Shown: positions 1 through 7,795 of the stretch, piece by piece | Position numbering within the stretch: position 1 is the first letter of the stretch | Layout: each line of letters begins with the position of its first letter | Assembly: GCA_017999645.1 (NCBI GenBank) | Contig: JAGNLJ010000005.1 | Location: 84,436-148,435, forward strand | DNA: 64,000 bases | Source of the DNA: Alphaproteobacteria bacterium | Lineage (GTDB): Bacteria; Pseudomonadota; Alphaproteobacteria; Micavibrionales; Micavibrionaceae | Direction of reading: 5' to 3' | Made by a program: the position numbers and the translations under genes | Notes under the pieces: generated by a model | Told to the model about the DNA's origin: nothing | What the model saw: only the letters and a program-made list of their open reading frames with translations | Databases searched by the model: none

Positions 1-377
1 TTCTCCAGCGCCGCCGCCTGCATCGCGCGCAGGGCCGGGCTGATTTCCAGCAGATGCACCTTCGCGGAATCATGAAACCCCGGCACATTCTTCGTCGCCC
101 GCATGATATCGGCCATCAGCGTCCCGCGCCCCGGCCCGCATTCCATCAGCGTGAAGACAGGCGAGCCCATCTGCTGCCACACATCCATGATCCACGCCGC
201 GACCATCTCGCCGAACATCTGGGAAATTTCCGGTGCCGTTGTAAAATCGCCGCGCGCGCCGAACGGGTCGCCCTTCATGTAATAGCCGTGCGCCGGATGC
301 CCGAGCGCGAGCCCCATGAACTCCGCGATATCGATCGGACCCTTTTCGCGGATCAGGTTTTTAAGGATTTCGTCCAT
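1..377 (-). CDS. MidA/NDUFAF7-family SAM-dependent methyltransferase (3' end outside window)
   Basis: The first ~125 residues are present; the rest runs off the window start. The N-terminus MDEILKNLIREKGPIDIAEF, then GHPAHGYYMKGDPFG and GDFTTAPEISQMFGE, are hallmarks of the MidA (COG1565) family. A SAM-binding stretch ECGPGRGTLMAD follows. The family's mitochondrial member NDUFAF7 methylates a complex I arginine; the bacterial substrate is unclear. The start codon lies 17 bp inside the end of lgt, so the two are probably translated from one message, an arrangement common in alphaproteobacteria. The family assignment is firm; the exact role is not. Confidence 0.9.
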   Translation of the reverse strand, partial: MDEILKNLIREKGPIDIAEFMGLALGHPAHGYYMKGDPFGARGDFTTAPEISQMFGEMVAAWIMDVWQQMGSPVFTLMECGPGRGTLMADIMRATKNVPGFHDSAKVHLLEISPALRAMQAAALE

Positions 378-1164
378 GAGCCTTCAACGCATAAATAAAA
401 ATCGAAACGCCCGCGACAATCACCGGCAGACTTAATAATTGCCCCATCGAGACATGCTCAAAAATAAATCCGATCTGCTCGTCAGGCTCGCGCCACAACT
501 CACCAACACTCCGGAAGATGCCGTAACCCGCGAGAAACACGCCTGACAAAATGCCCGGCCTCTCGCGCACCCATCTCACATGCAGCAACGCCAGCAAAAT
601 CAAAAACAGCGCCAGCCCTTCCAGCCCCGCCTGGTAAATCTGGCTCGGGTGGCGTGGTAATTCACCGCCATTCGGAAACACAACGCCCCACGGCACATCG
701 CTCACGCGTCCATAAAGCTCGCCATTGATGAAATTCGTGACCCGCCCGAGGAAAATCCCGAGCGGCGCCGCGCATCCGAAAATATCCGCCAGCCTGAAGA
801 ACGGAATTTTCTTCAGCCGCGTATAAAGAATAAGAACGGTGATAACGCCCGCAATCCCGCCATGGAACGACATGCCGCCATGCCAGACTTTAAGAATTTC
901 CATCGGGTGGCTGAAATAATAGCCCGACTGGTAAAACAGGATATAACCCAGCCGCCCGCCTAAAATAACACCCGCAATCGCCCACGGAATGAAATCGTCG
1001 ATATCATCGCGGTTCGGCCTGTGGCCTGAATTCAGCTTGCTAATATAAAGCCCGTACCACCATCCAAACAGGAACGCGCTCAAATACGCCAGCGCGTACC
1101 AGCGGATTTCGAGCGGCCCGAGCGCAATCGCTACCGGGTCAATATCAGGGAACTTCAAAGCCAT
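361..1164 (-). CDS. lgt: Prolipoprotein diacylglyceryl transferase
   Basis: Lgt is an inner-membrane enzyme that moves diacylglycerol from phosphatidylglycerol to the lipobox cysteine of prolipoproteins. The 267-residue protein is normal length with about seven hydrophobic segments. The signature GRVTNFINGELYGR (about residues 140-153) is present, along with the conserved GGMSFHGG and RHPSQIYQAGLEG motifs. The window holds several predicted clients with lipoboxes (36762, 43674 and 51304). It overlaps the downstream midA start. A 152-bp divergent region separates it from ubiK. Confidence 0.97.
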   Translation of the reverse strand: MALKFPDIDPVAIALGPLEIRWYALAYLSAFLFGWWYGLYISKLNSGHRPNRDDIDDFIPWAIAGVILGGRLGYILFYQSGYYFSHPMEILKVWHGGMSFHGGIAGVITVLILYTRLKKIPFFRLADIFGCAAPLGIFLGRVTNFINGELYGRVSDVPWGVVFPNGGELPRHPSQIYQAGLEGLALFLILLALLHVRWVRERPGILSGVFLAGYGIFRSVGELWREPDEQIGFIFEHVSMGQLLSLPVIVAGVSIFIYALKAHGRNP

Positions 1165-1316
1165 AAGGACGTTTACCGCTATAGAGGATGAATGCTTGTA
1201 AACTGCATTAAATATCCACAGCTATCTTTTGTAAAGAACTGTTGAAATAAACCAAGAATCCAGCTAAAAAATCGCCCAATTACCTAAAAGATTAACCGCA
1301 CATATGGGCAGGGGTA

Positions 1317-1616
1317 ATGCAAACCAGGGAAAAGATACTTGATGATGTGGCCCGCGTCGCGGGAGGTGCCGTCAGCGCCTTCGGAACGCTTCGCCGTCAG
1401 GTCAAGGATGAAGTCCGCACCCGCATCGACGAACTCGCCCAGAGGCTCGACCTCGTCCCCCGTGAAGATTTCGAACGCGTCGAACTGATGATGTACAAGG
1501 CACGCGAAGAGCAAACGAATTTGATCAAGCGCATCGAAGCGCTTGAAGCGCAACTGGGTAAAGCAAAATCGTCATCGCAAACAACTAAGAAACCTGCGAA
1601 ACGATCCAAAAAGTAA
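1317..1616 (+). CDS. ubiK: UbiK-family ubiquinone biosynthesis accessory factor
   Basis: This 99-residue protein fits the BMFP/UbiK family (DUF526): an amphipathic N-terminal helix (KILDDVARVAGGAVSAFGTL), a central helix with LDLVPREDFERVELM, and a C-terminal coiled coil (residues ~58-85) ending in a Lys-rich tail. UbiK assists the cytosolic Ubi complex in aerobic ubiquinone synthesis. An AGGGG ribosome-binding site lies just before the ATG. ubiE is also in this window (12596) but not adjacent. Overlapping reverse frames here are shadows. Confidence 0.88.
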   Translation: MQTREKILDDVARVAGGAVSAFGTLRRQVKDEVRTRIDELAQRLDLVPREDFERVELMMYKAREEQTNLIKRIEALEAQLGKAKSSSQTTKKPAKRSKK

Positions 1617-1628
1617 GTTGGGAAAATA

Positions 1629-2135
1629 ATGAGCACCGAAATCGATACGCATGACGAATTAGTCATCAACCCGCTCGACAGCGTCGAGGAATTCCTTGCG
1701 TCCAACAACTGGGCTTTCAACCGCATGACCTCGGACGAACTCACCGTCCAGGTCGCAGGCAAAACCGGCACCTACCGCCTCTTTTTCCTGTGGCAGGAAG
1801 ACATGAGCGCACTGCAATTCTGCTGCCAGTACGATCTCATTATCCCGGCCGCTAATCGCGACGCCGCCTGCACCGCCCTCATCAATCTGAACGAGGGCCT
1901 CTGGATGGGCCATTTCGACATCCCACGCCAGACCAACATCCCGAGCTTCCGCCAGACCTGCCTGTTTCGGGGCGCGACCAAGGCCGACTCCGCCGAACAT
2001 ATCGAAGACCTGGTTGATATTTCACTCGCCCAGTGCGAACGCTACTACCCGCTCTTCCACTTCCTGACCAACACCGCCAGACTTGACGAGCAGAACCTCT
2101 CTCTCGCCGTCATGGAAACAGTCGGGGAATCGTAA
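1629..2135 (+). CDS. YbjN domain-containing protein
   Basis: The 168-residue protein matches the YbjN (DUF1790) family: an N-terminal NPLDSVEEFLASNNWAFNR, a central RLFFLWQEDMSALQFCCQYD, and NLNEGLWMGHFDI. The fold resembles type III secretion chaperones, but the biochemical function is unknown. It starts 12 bp after ubiK and ends 5 bp before proC, so ubiK-ybjN-proC look like one operon, an order I associate with alphaproteobacteria. No signal peptide is visible. Confidence 0.85.
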   Translation: MSTEIDTHDELVINPLDSVEEFLASNNWAFNRMTSDELTVQVAGKTGTYRLFFLWQEDMSALQFCCQYDLIIPAANRDAACTALINLNEGLWMGHFDIPRQTNIPSFRQTCLFRGATKADSAEHIEDLVDISLAQCERYYPLFHFLTNTARLDEQNLSLAVMETVGES

Positions 2136-2140
2136 AGCAC

Positions 2141-2929
2141 ATGGGCAGCCGGATCGCCCTGATTGGCTGCGGTAAAATGGGACACGCCCTGCTGGATGGC
2201 TGGGTTAAGTCAGACATAAAATCAATTATCGTTATCGAACCTTCCGGCATTAAAGGCGCGCCGAAATCCGTGCGCGTTTTAAAAAAACCCGGCAAAGAAC
2301 TGAAAAATTGCGACGTCGTCGTTCTGGCTGTGAAACCGCAGGTCATGAACGAAGTCTGCAAATCGCTGAAACCTTTTGTGGCAAAGGACGCGCTCATCCT
2401 CTCTATCGCCGCCGGACGTTCTATCAATGGATTTAAAAAACTCTTCAGCGCATCTCAACCCGTCATCCGCGCCATGCCGAACTTGCCCGCCTCCATCGGC
2501 AAGGGCATCAGTGTCGCGGTCGCCGATTCAAACGTAAAACCCGCGCAGAAAAAAATCGGCGCGCAACTTCTCGCCGCCGCCGGGCACGTCGAATGGGTGA
2601 AAAACGAAAAACTGATGGACGCCGTCACTGCAATTTCCGGCTCCGGCCCCGCCTATGTCTTCCATTTAATTGAAACACTCGCGAAATCAGGCGAAAAAGC
2701 AGGCCTCGGCAAAGCCCTTTCCATGACCCTCGCAAGGCAAACAATCATCGGCAGCGCCGCGCTGGCAGACGCCGACAAAACCGACGCCGCCATCTTGCGC
2801 AAAAACGTGACATCACCCGGCGGCACAACAGCCGCCGCGCTGGAAATCCTTATGAACGGGGAAATGCAGAAAATTTTCGACCGCGCAATTCAGGCGGCAA
2901 AAAAACGCTCGAAGCAATTGAGTTCCTGA
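2141..2929 (+). CDS. proC: Pyrroline-5-carboxylate reductase
   Basis: ProC catalyses the last step of proline synthesis, reducing pyrroline-5-carboxylate with NAD(P)H. The 262-residue protein has an N-terminal Rossmann motif (IALIGCGKMGHALLDGW), VVLAVKPQ, RAMPNLPA, and the C-terminal dimerisation domain with AISGSGPAYVFHLIE and VTSPGGTTAAALE, all diagnostic. It is the last gene of the ubiK-ybjN-proC run and is followed four bases later by a palindromic repeat. Confidence 0.96.
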   Translation: MGSRIALIGCGKMGHALLDGWVKSDIKSIIVIEPSGIKGAPKSVRVLKKPGKELKNCDVVVLAVKPQVMNEVCKSLKPFVAKDALILSIAAGRSINGFKKLFSASQPVIRAMPNLPASIGKGISVAVADSNVKPAQKKIGAQLLAAAGHVEWVKNEKLMDAVTAISGSGPAYVFHLIETLAKSGEKAGLGKALSMTLARQTIIGSAALADADKTDAAILRKNVTSPGGTTAAALEILMNGEMQKIFDRAIQAAKKRSKQLSS

Positions 2930-2932
2930 ACC

Positions 2933-3003
2933 GTCATTGCGAGGAACGTAGTGACGAAGCAATCCATTCTTTTCTGGATTGCTTCGCTATCGCTCGCAAT
3001 GAC
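2933..3003. repeat. Palindromic repeat, family P, copy 1 (complete)
   Basis: A 71-bp element has nested inverted repeats. The outer arms are gtcattgcgag (2933-2943) and ctcgcaatgac (2993-3003). The inner arms are gaagcaatcca (2956-2966) and tggattgcttc (2975-2985). The same arms recur at 37360-37474 and, as a left half only, at 49808-49837. It lies between the converging proC and mucR and may also act as a transcription barrier, though there is no T-run. Confidence 0.93.
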
Positions 3004-3009
3004 AGGTGA

Positions 3010-3414
3010 TTACCGGCTTCTTGTCCCGAGGCCGATATCTTTCGCCAGCTTCGAACGCTGACGCGCGTAATTGGGCGCGACCATCGGGTAATCCGAAGGC
3101 AGGCCCCAACGCTCACGGTATTGTTCTGGCGTCATGTTGTACGCCGTCTTCAGATAACGCTTCAGCATCTTGAGCTTCTTGCCGTCTTCGAGGCAGACAA
3201 TGTAATCCGGGTTCACCGATTTCTTGATCGGCACCGCCGGTTGCGGACGGTCGGCCAAAGCGCCGCCCTCCGCATTCACGTTCGACAGCGTCTTGAAAAC
3301 CTGTTCGATAAGGCCGGGAATATCGTTCGCGGTCGTGGCATTGTTCGAGAGATAGGCGGACACGATTTCCGTCGTCAGGGCGAGCACGTCGTCGCGGCTG
3401 GGCTGATCTGTCAT
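3010..3414 (-). CDS. mucR: MucR/Ros-family transcriptional regulator lacking zinc ligands
   Basis: MucR proteins bind AT-rich promoter DNA and control surface polysaccharides, motility and the cell cycle in alphaproteobacteria. The 134-residue protein has the full family frame: YIVCLEDGKKLKMLKRYLKT, TPEQYRERWGLPSDYPMVAP and RSKLAKDIGLG. In the usual C-x2-C-x9-H-x4-H finger only Cys74 is kept; the others read Asp77, Tyr87 and Tyr92. Some Ros/MucR homologues are reported to work without zinc, so this may be functional. A good ribosome-binding site (gagaaggag) precedes the ATG. Confidence 0.93.
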   Translation of the reverse strand: MTDQPSRDDVLALTTEIVSAYLSNNATTANDIPGLIEQVFKTLSNVNAEGGALADRPQPAVPIKKSVNPDYIVCLEDGKKLKMLKRYLKTAYNMTPEQYRERWGLPSDYPMVAPNYARQRSKLAKDIGLGTRSR

Positions 3415-3523
3415 GATTACTCTCCTTCTCTCCTGTTTATTTCACGGCGGACAGTAATAAAGGATGATTACAGGTAAAACAAGGGGAAAAGGCCAGTATT
3501 CGCAATAAAAGAAAGTTTATGTC

Positions 3524-4186
3524 TTATTTCAGTCCCTGCGCGCCTTCAAATATCCGGTTCGTGCGCTTGGATTCCGTAATATCGGCCCCGCGCAGGTAAA
3601 CCGGCTCGGCCCCGAGGCTGAACAGCTCGGGCCTTGTGGCCAGCAATTCCCCCATCAGCGCCGCATCAATTGCGGTGATTTCAGGCTTCTCACCCGTCAA
3701 GCGCTCGACTCCGTCACCAACAAGAACAAATCCATCGCCCTTGATCGCCTCCCCGCTCACAACAGCAGGCGCACTCAACGGGTTTCCTTCCGCATCGAAA
3801 GTCTGGAAATAAAAATCCGAACGCTTGGTGTCCAGAACGATAGCAAGCTGCTCCGCATTTTCACGCACCGCCTGCAGCGCCAGAACCTGCATCGTCGTAA
3901 TGCCGTAAACCGGAACGCCTAAAGCTAAACCAATCGCTCGCGCCGCCGACAACCCGATCCGCAATCCGGTGAACGCGCCCGGCCCCGTCGTCACCGCGAC
4001 CGCTTCTAAATCCGCATAGGCCACGCCAGATTTTTTCAGCACACGCTCCGCCATCGGCAGCAAATGCTCGGCATGACCCTGCATCATCGCGCTCGACTCG
4101 GAAAAAACTTTTCCCCGGTCATAAATCGCCGCGCCGCAATTATTCAGCGCGGTATCGAGTGCCAAAATTTTCTGAAAGCCGGTCAT
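3524..4186 (-). CDS. tsaB: tRNA threonylcarbamoyladenosine biosynthesis protein TsaB
   Basis: TsaB partners TsaD and TsaE in making t6A37 on ANN-decoding tRNAs. The 220-residue protein has the ASKHA-type ILALDTALNNCGAAI start and the diagnostic GPGAFTGLRIGLSAARAIG stretch at residues ~68-86. It lacks the metal-binding histidines of TsaD, as expected for TsaB. Its ATG overlaps the stop of the upstream nitroreductase gene by one base (TAATG), implying coupled translation. Confidence 0.95.
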   Translation of the reverse strand: MTGFQKILALDTALNNCGAAIYDRGKVFSESSAMMQGHAEHLLPMAERVLKKSGVAYADLEAVAVTTGPGAFTGLRIGLSAARAIGLALGVPVYGITTMQVLALQAVRENAEQLAIVLDTKRSDFYFQTFDAEGNPLSAPAVVSGEAIKGDGFVLVGDGVERLTGEKPEITAIDAALMGELLATRPELFSLGAEPVYLRGADITESKRTNRIFEGAQGLK

Positions 4187-4797
4187 TAAATAATTTTCGA
4201 TGTCTCGTCGAATGTTAAACGCGGGCTGCGCGGGTGAAGCTTCGATTCATCGCCGTACCCGAGATTGCAGAGAAAATTCGGCACATAATCATTATCCGCG
4301 AAGAATTCCTTCTTGATCCCGTCCGCATCGAACCCCGACATCGGCCCGCAATCCAGACCCAGCGCCCGCGCCGCGATAATCAGGTAAGCCCCCTGCAATG
4401 TCCCGTTCAGGAAAGCCGTGTCCCTGATCTTTTCGGGCTTGGCCGTAAACATTGCCCTGCCATCCTTCATGTGCGGCGCCAGCTTCGGCATCTGTTCATA
4501 AAATTTCAAATCGTAAGCAATAATCGCCGTCACCGGCGCGGTCATCGTCTTCTCTTTATTGCCTTCATCAAGATGCGGCCTCAATCTTTCCTTCGCGTCT
4601 TTCGACTTCACAAAAACAAAACGCGCCGGGCAGCAATTCGCACTCGTCGGTCCGAATTTCAGAAGTTCGTACATCTGGTCGATCAGCGCATCCGGAACCT
4701 CGCGCTGCTGCCACGCGCGGTGCGTGCGCGCTTCCCGGAAAATGACATCAAGCGCTTCCGCTCCAAGATTACGAGACCTTAATTTTTCGGCGGCCAT
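4186..4797 (-). CDS. Nitroreductase-family protein, RutE/HadB-like
   Basis: An FMN-dependent nitroreductase-fold enzyme of 203 residues, closest in appearance to the malonic-semialdehyde reductase subgroup (RutE/YdfG-linked). Visible features are FREARTHRAWQQREVPD, FGPTSANCCPARFVFVKS (FMN contact), and GLDCGPMSGFDADGI near the C-terminus. I chose the ATG at 4797 because AAAGGA lies 8 bases before it; an in-frame ATG at 4818 has no such site. No rut operon surrounds it, so the natural substrate is uncertain. It is coupled to tsaB. Confidence 0.85.
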   Translation of the reverse strand: MAAEKLRSRNLGAEALDVIFREARTHRAWQQREVPDALIDQMYELLKFGPTSANCCPARFVFVKSKDAKERLRPHLDEGNKEKTMTAPVTAIIAYDLKFYEQMPKLAPHMKDGRAMFTAKPEKIRDTAFLNGTLQGAYLIIAARALGLDCGPMSGFDADGIKKEFFADNDYVPNFLCNLGYGDESKLHPRSPRLTFDETSKII

Positions 4798-4940
4798 GCG
4801 GTTTGTCCTTTCAGGCATAAGGGCACCATCAATCTAGTCCCGGCCCGCTAAACATCAACCCTTAATTTAAGGGGTTTTTGGGGGGCTATTTTTCAGACCC
4901 GTTATCTGGTTTAATCCCGGTCTTGTGAAAGACCTGAGCC

Positions 4941-6041
4941 ATGCAGCGTTTCCTGACATTCCTTGCCCTTCTCGCCGCGACCGCCGGTGCCGGGAATCCC
5001 GTGTCCGCAGCCACCGCCATCCCCGAGGATAAATATTCCGCCGTCGTTCTGGTCTATCACCGCATCGGCGAGGACGCCTACCCCGACAGCAATCTCCGCA
5101 CCGAACAATTCATGGATCACCTTCAGGAAATCGCCAGCGCTGATTACACCGTCCTTTCTTTAGCTGAAATCATCGACGCCGTGAAAAATCACCGCGAACT
5201 GCCGCCGCGTGCGCTCGCCATCACATTCGAAAACGCCTACCGCTCCGCGCTCGATAACGCTATCCCGGCCCTGCTTGAAAAAAACATCCCTTTCACCGTT
5301 TTCTATTCCAGCGGCCAGCTCGATGTCAAAACCGCGGAAAATATGAACTGGCAGGAGCTCAAAAAGCTCGCCCAGAACCAGAATGTCAGTATCGGCGTGC
5401 TGCCCGCCGCCTACTCCAACCTCGCCCGCGAACCAGAAGATGAAATCCGCCGCCAGGTGAACAAGGCCCTGCTCCGTCACCGCGAGGAATTCGGCAGCGA
5501 GCCCGCATTCTTCTCCTATCCCTTCGGCGAATATTCCCTGCCCTACAAAAAAATCATCGCCGACTCCGGTTTTACCGCTGCCTTCGGCCTGCATTCCGGC
5601 ACGGTCTATGAAGGCGCCGACTTTTTCGCGCTGCCCCGCTTCACGATGACCGAACGCTTCGGCGACACGGAACGCTTCCGCCTCGTCGTCAACGCGTTGC
5701 CGCTGCCCGCCGTCGATATCGAGCCGCGCGATCCGCAGATCGGCGCCGCCGCGCCCACGATCGGTTTTTCGCTACCGCCATCCCTTGAAAAGGAAAGCGC
5801 CGATCTATCCTGCTTCGTTTCCGGACGCGGCCAGCCTGAGATTGAAAGACTTGGAAATCGTATTGAGCTGCGCCTGGCCGATATTCCAGGCGACGAACGC
5901 GTGCGCTTGAACTGCACCATGCCGGGCCCGATGGACACACAGACTGATGTCGAGCAATGGCGTTGGCTGGGAATGGTATTAGCGGGGCAAAGCGTGCCCG
6001 CACCAGAAGAGACTAATCCGCCACCTGACGGACCTCAGTAA
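4941..6041 (+). CDS. Secreted polysaccharide deacetylase-fold protein, probable pseudoenzyme
   Basis: A 366-residue protein with a signal peptide (residues 1-~24, cut near VSA-ATA), then a NodB-like domain: VVLVYHRIGED, ALAITFENAY and SYPFGEYS. In active NodB enzymes the first motif is TFDDG; here residues 97-98 are Glu-Asn. The second motif (H-x3-H) reads Leu154 and Tyr158, so both metal-binding histidines are lost. The C-terminal ~110 residues form a separate region of unknown type. Its 3' end overlaps the convergent nfu gene by 29 bp. It probably binds glycan without cleaving it, which is inference. Confidence 0.82.
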   Translation: MQRFLTFLALLAATAGAGNPVSAATAIPEDKYSAVVLVYHRIGEDAYPDSNLRTEQFMDHLQEIASADYTVLSLAEIIDAVKNHRELPPRALAITFENAYRSALDNAIPALLEKNIPFTVFYSSGQLDVKTAENMNWQELKKLAQNQNVSIGVLPAAYSNLAREPEDEIRRQVNKALLRHREEFGSEPAFFSYPFGEYSLPYKKIIADSGFTAAFGLHSGTVYEGADFFALPRFTMTERFGDTERFRLVVNALPLPAVDIEPRDPQIGAAAPTIGFSLPPSLEKESADLSCFVSGRGQPEIERLGNRIELRLADIPGDERVRLNCTMPGPMDTQTDVEQWRWLGMVLAGQSVPAPEETNPPPDGPQ

Positions 6042-6558
6042 CCTCCGGCACATAGTGCCGCAGCATATTTTCAATGCCGGATTTAAGCGTCATGGTCGAG
6101 CTCGGGCACCCCGCACAGGCACCGCGCAGCCGTAAATAAACCACGCCCTCATCAAAACTGTCGAACACGATATCGCCGCCATCCATCATCACCGCCGGGC
6201 GCACGCGCGTCTCGATCAGTTCCTTGATCTGCACAACAAGCGGATCATCGTCACCCGTACTCTCATTCGTATCGGCATTTAGAACAACCGGATGCCCCAG
6301 CGAAAAATGCTCCATCAACGCCGCCAAAATCATCGGCTTCAGCATCGACCAGTCCGTGTCGCCCCCCTTGCTGACCGAAACAAAATCGCGGCCGAGCATC
6401 ACGTTCTCGACGCCCGTAATGCCGAACAGCCGCTGCGCCAGCGGTGAATTGCTAGATTGCTCGCGGCTTTTGAATTCGAAAACCGAGGGTGCCACATCCT
6501 GCCCTGGCAGGAATTTGAGCGTCGCGGGATTGGGCGTTGTCTGTGTCTGTATGAACAT
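6013..6558 (-). CDS. Nfu-type Fe-S cluster carrier protein
   Basis: A 181-residue Nfu1-type scaffold/carrier that delivers Fe-S clusters to apoproteins such as lipoyl synthase. The N-terminal Nfu domain starts MFIQTQTTPNPATLKFLPGQ; the C-terminal NifU-like domain begins near residue 103 and has the cluster-binding CAGC motif (Cys148, Cys151). This two-domain form is the alphaproteobacterial and mitochondrial type. lipB is also in this window, at 55 kb. It is followed on the same strand, after 31 bp, by no coding overlap with the stress protein gene at 6590. Confidence 0.95.
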   Translation of the reverse strand: MFIQTQTTPNPATLKFLPGQDVAPSVFEFKSREQSSNSPLAQRLFGITGVENVMLGRDFVSVSKGGDTDWSMLKPMILAALMEHFSLGHPVVLNADTNESTGDDDPLVVQIKELIETRVRPAVMMDGGDIVFDSFDEGVVYLRLRGACAGCPSSTMTLKSGIENMLRHYVPEVTEVRQVAD

Positions 6559-6589
6559 GGCTATCAGATAGTCCAGTTAAAGGAATAAA

Positions 6590-7054
6590 TCAACTTTCGT
6601 CCGCTTTTTCTTCGAGGACGATGTGATCGGGAATGACGGTCAAGGGCACCGGCAGCTTCGAAAGCCCCTTGCCGCAGAAATGGCTCACAAGCGGCCCCGG
6701 CCCGCCGCCCTTGGTGCTGCCGCCCAGGAACAGGTTGGAAATATTCGGGTTTTCCGTGATCGTCTTGATCACCGCGTCCGGTGCCGGGCCATCGCCGATA
6801 TACAATGTCGGCGTCAGGCCGCTCATGCTCTTGATCTTCTTTGCGATAGTGTCCAGCAGTTTCTCCGCTTCGCGGCGGCGGTCTTCCTTGATGCGCTCTT
6901 CAATATTCCCCCAGTTCACGAAATCGCTGTCGGGGATAATGTTCAGAACACCGATATGCGTGTTGTTCGCGCGTGCCGCCTTGCACGCATAGCGCAGGGC
7001 ATTGCCGAATTCCTCGGTATCGTCCGCGACAATCAAATAAATACGATTTGGCAT
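6590..7054 (-). CDS. Universal stress protein (UspA family)
   Basis: A 154-residue single-domain Usp with the expected alpha/beta order: an initial strand (RIYLIVADDTEEFGNALRYA), VLNIIPDSDF, and a C-terminal nucleotide-binding region where LFLGGSTKGGGPGPLVSHF replaces the usual G-x2-G-x9-G-(S/T) pattern with the right glycine density. Usp proteins bind ATP or act as dimers in stress survival; no specific role can be read here. It follows the TIGR02186 gene by 12 bp on the same strand and may be co-transcribed with it. Confidence 0.86.
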   Translation of the reverse strand: MPNRIYLIVADDTEEFGNALRYACKAARANNTHIGVLNIIPDSDFVNWGNIEERIKEDRRREAEKLLDTIAKKIKSMSGLTPTLYIGDGPAPDAVIKTITENPNISNLFLGGSTKGGGPGPLVSHFCGKGLSKLPVPLTVIPDHIVLEEKADES

Positions 7055-7066
7055 GTCTGTTAGCTC

Positions 7067-7795
7067 CTATCCACGTCGAACCCTGTTTGAAAACCATCCG
7101 GCAAACACCGCCAGAAAAACGCACATCACGCCGTACACGAACGAATTGCCGTGCGCGAATTGGTTGATCCGCGCGCTGCCGCCCACCTGTGCAACGCGCA
7201 CCGTACTCATCTTGCTGTCACGCAGGACGCCACCCGAAAAATAAAGCGTCTGGATTTCATACTCGCCCACCGGCACATTGGCGGGAATATAAAAATCCGC
7301 GCGGAAGAAATTCGGCCCGATGAATTTGATCGTGCCCGGCTCAGCCGGATAAAGCCCCTGCATTTTCTTGTTTCTCAGCAATGCATCGCGAAAAGTAATC
7401 CGCTGCTCATCCGTCGTGTCCGGCTTGTTGAACCTTAAATTCTCCGGCCCGATACCCTGCTCCATCAGCGTCTGCAGCGGGGCTAGGTCTTCAATCGGCC
7501 TGCTCAGCGCGTAATTATAATAAGAAGGCACCGCCTTGAACGTCTCGAAACTGCGGTTGATCCACGCGCCCATGACGCTTTCCTTGCGCCGCACCGACAT
7601 CGTCCGCAACGGCCCCTTCACGATCACCGCAACATCGCCCTTGTTTGCGCGCACACCGAACAGACCCAGCGTCGTACCGTTAAAGCCCGTCGTGATATCG
7701 ACATGGTCGCTCACCAGCTCAACCGTCACATTTTCGGCCCGCGCCGCGTCCGCGCTCATAAAAATTAAAACCGCGATCAAAAGAAATTTTTTCAT
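7067..7795 (-). CDS. TIGR02186-family secreted/membrane-anchored protein
   Basis: The 242-residue protein has a signal peptide (MKKFLLIAVLIFMSADAARA) and a single C-terminal membrane helix (FVYGVMCVFLAVFAGWF) followed by RVRRG, so most of it faces the periplasm. Motifs VSDHVDITTGFNGTTLGLFG and RRKESVMGAWINRSFETFKAVPSYY are typical of TIGR02186. The gene overlaps the tauE stop by 4 bp (ATGA). This pairing with a TauE-type exporter is recurrent in alphaproteobacteria and suggests a joint role in sulfur-compound handling; function is not established. Confidence 0.86.
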   Translation of the reverse strand: MKKFLLIAVLIFMSADAARAENVTVELVSDHVDITTGFNGTTLGLFGVRANKGDVAVIVKGPLRTMSVRRKESVMGAWINRSFETFKAVPSYYNYALSRPIEDLAPLQTLMEQGIGPENLRFNKPDTTDEQRITFRDALLRNKKMQGLYPAEPGTIKFIGPNFFRADFYIPANVPVGEYEIQTLYFSGGVLRDSKMSTVRVAQVGGSARINQFAHGNSFVYGVMCVFLAVFAGWFSNRVRRG

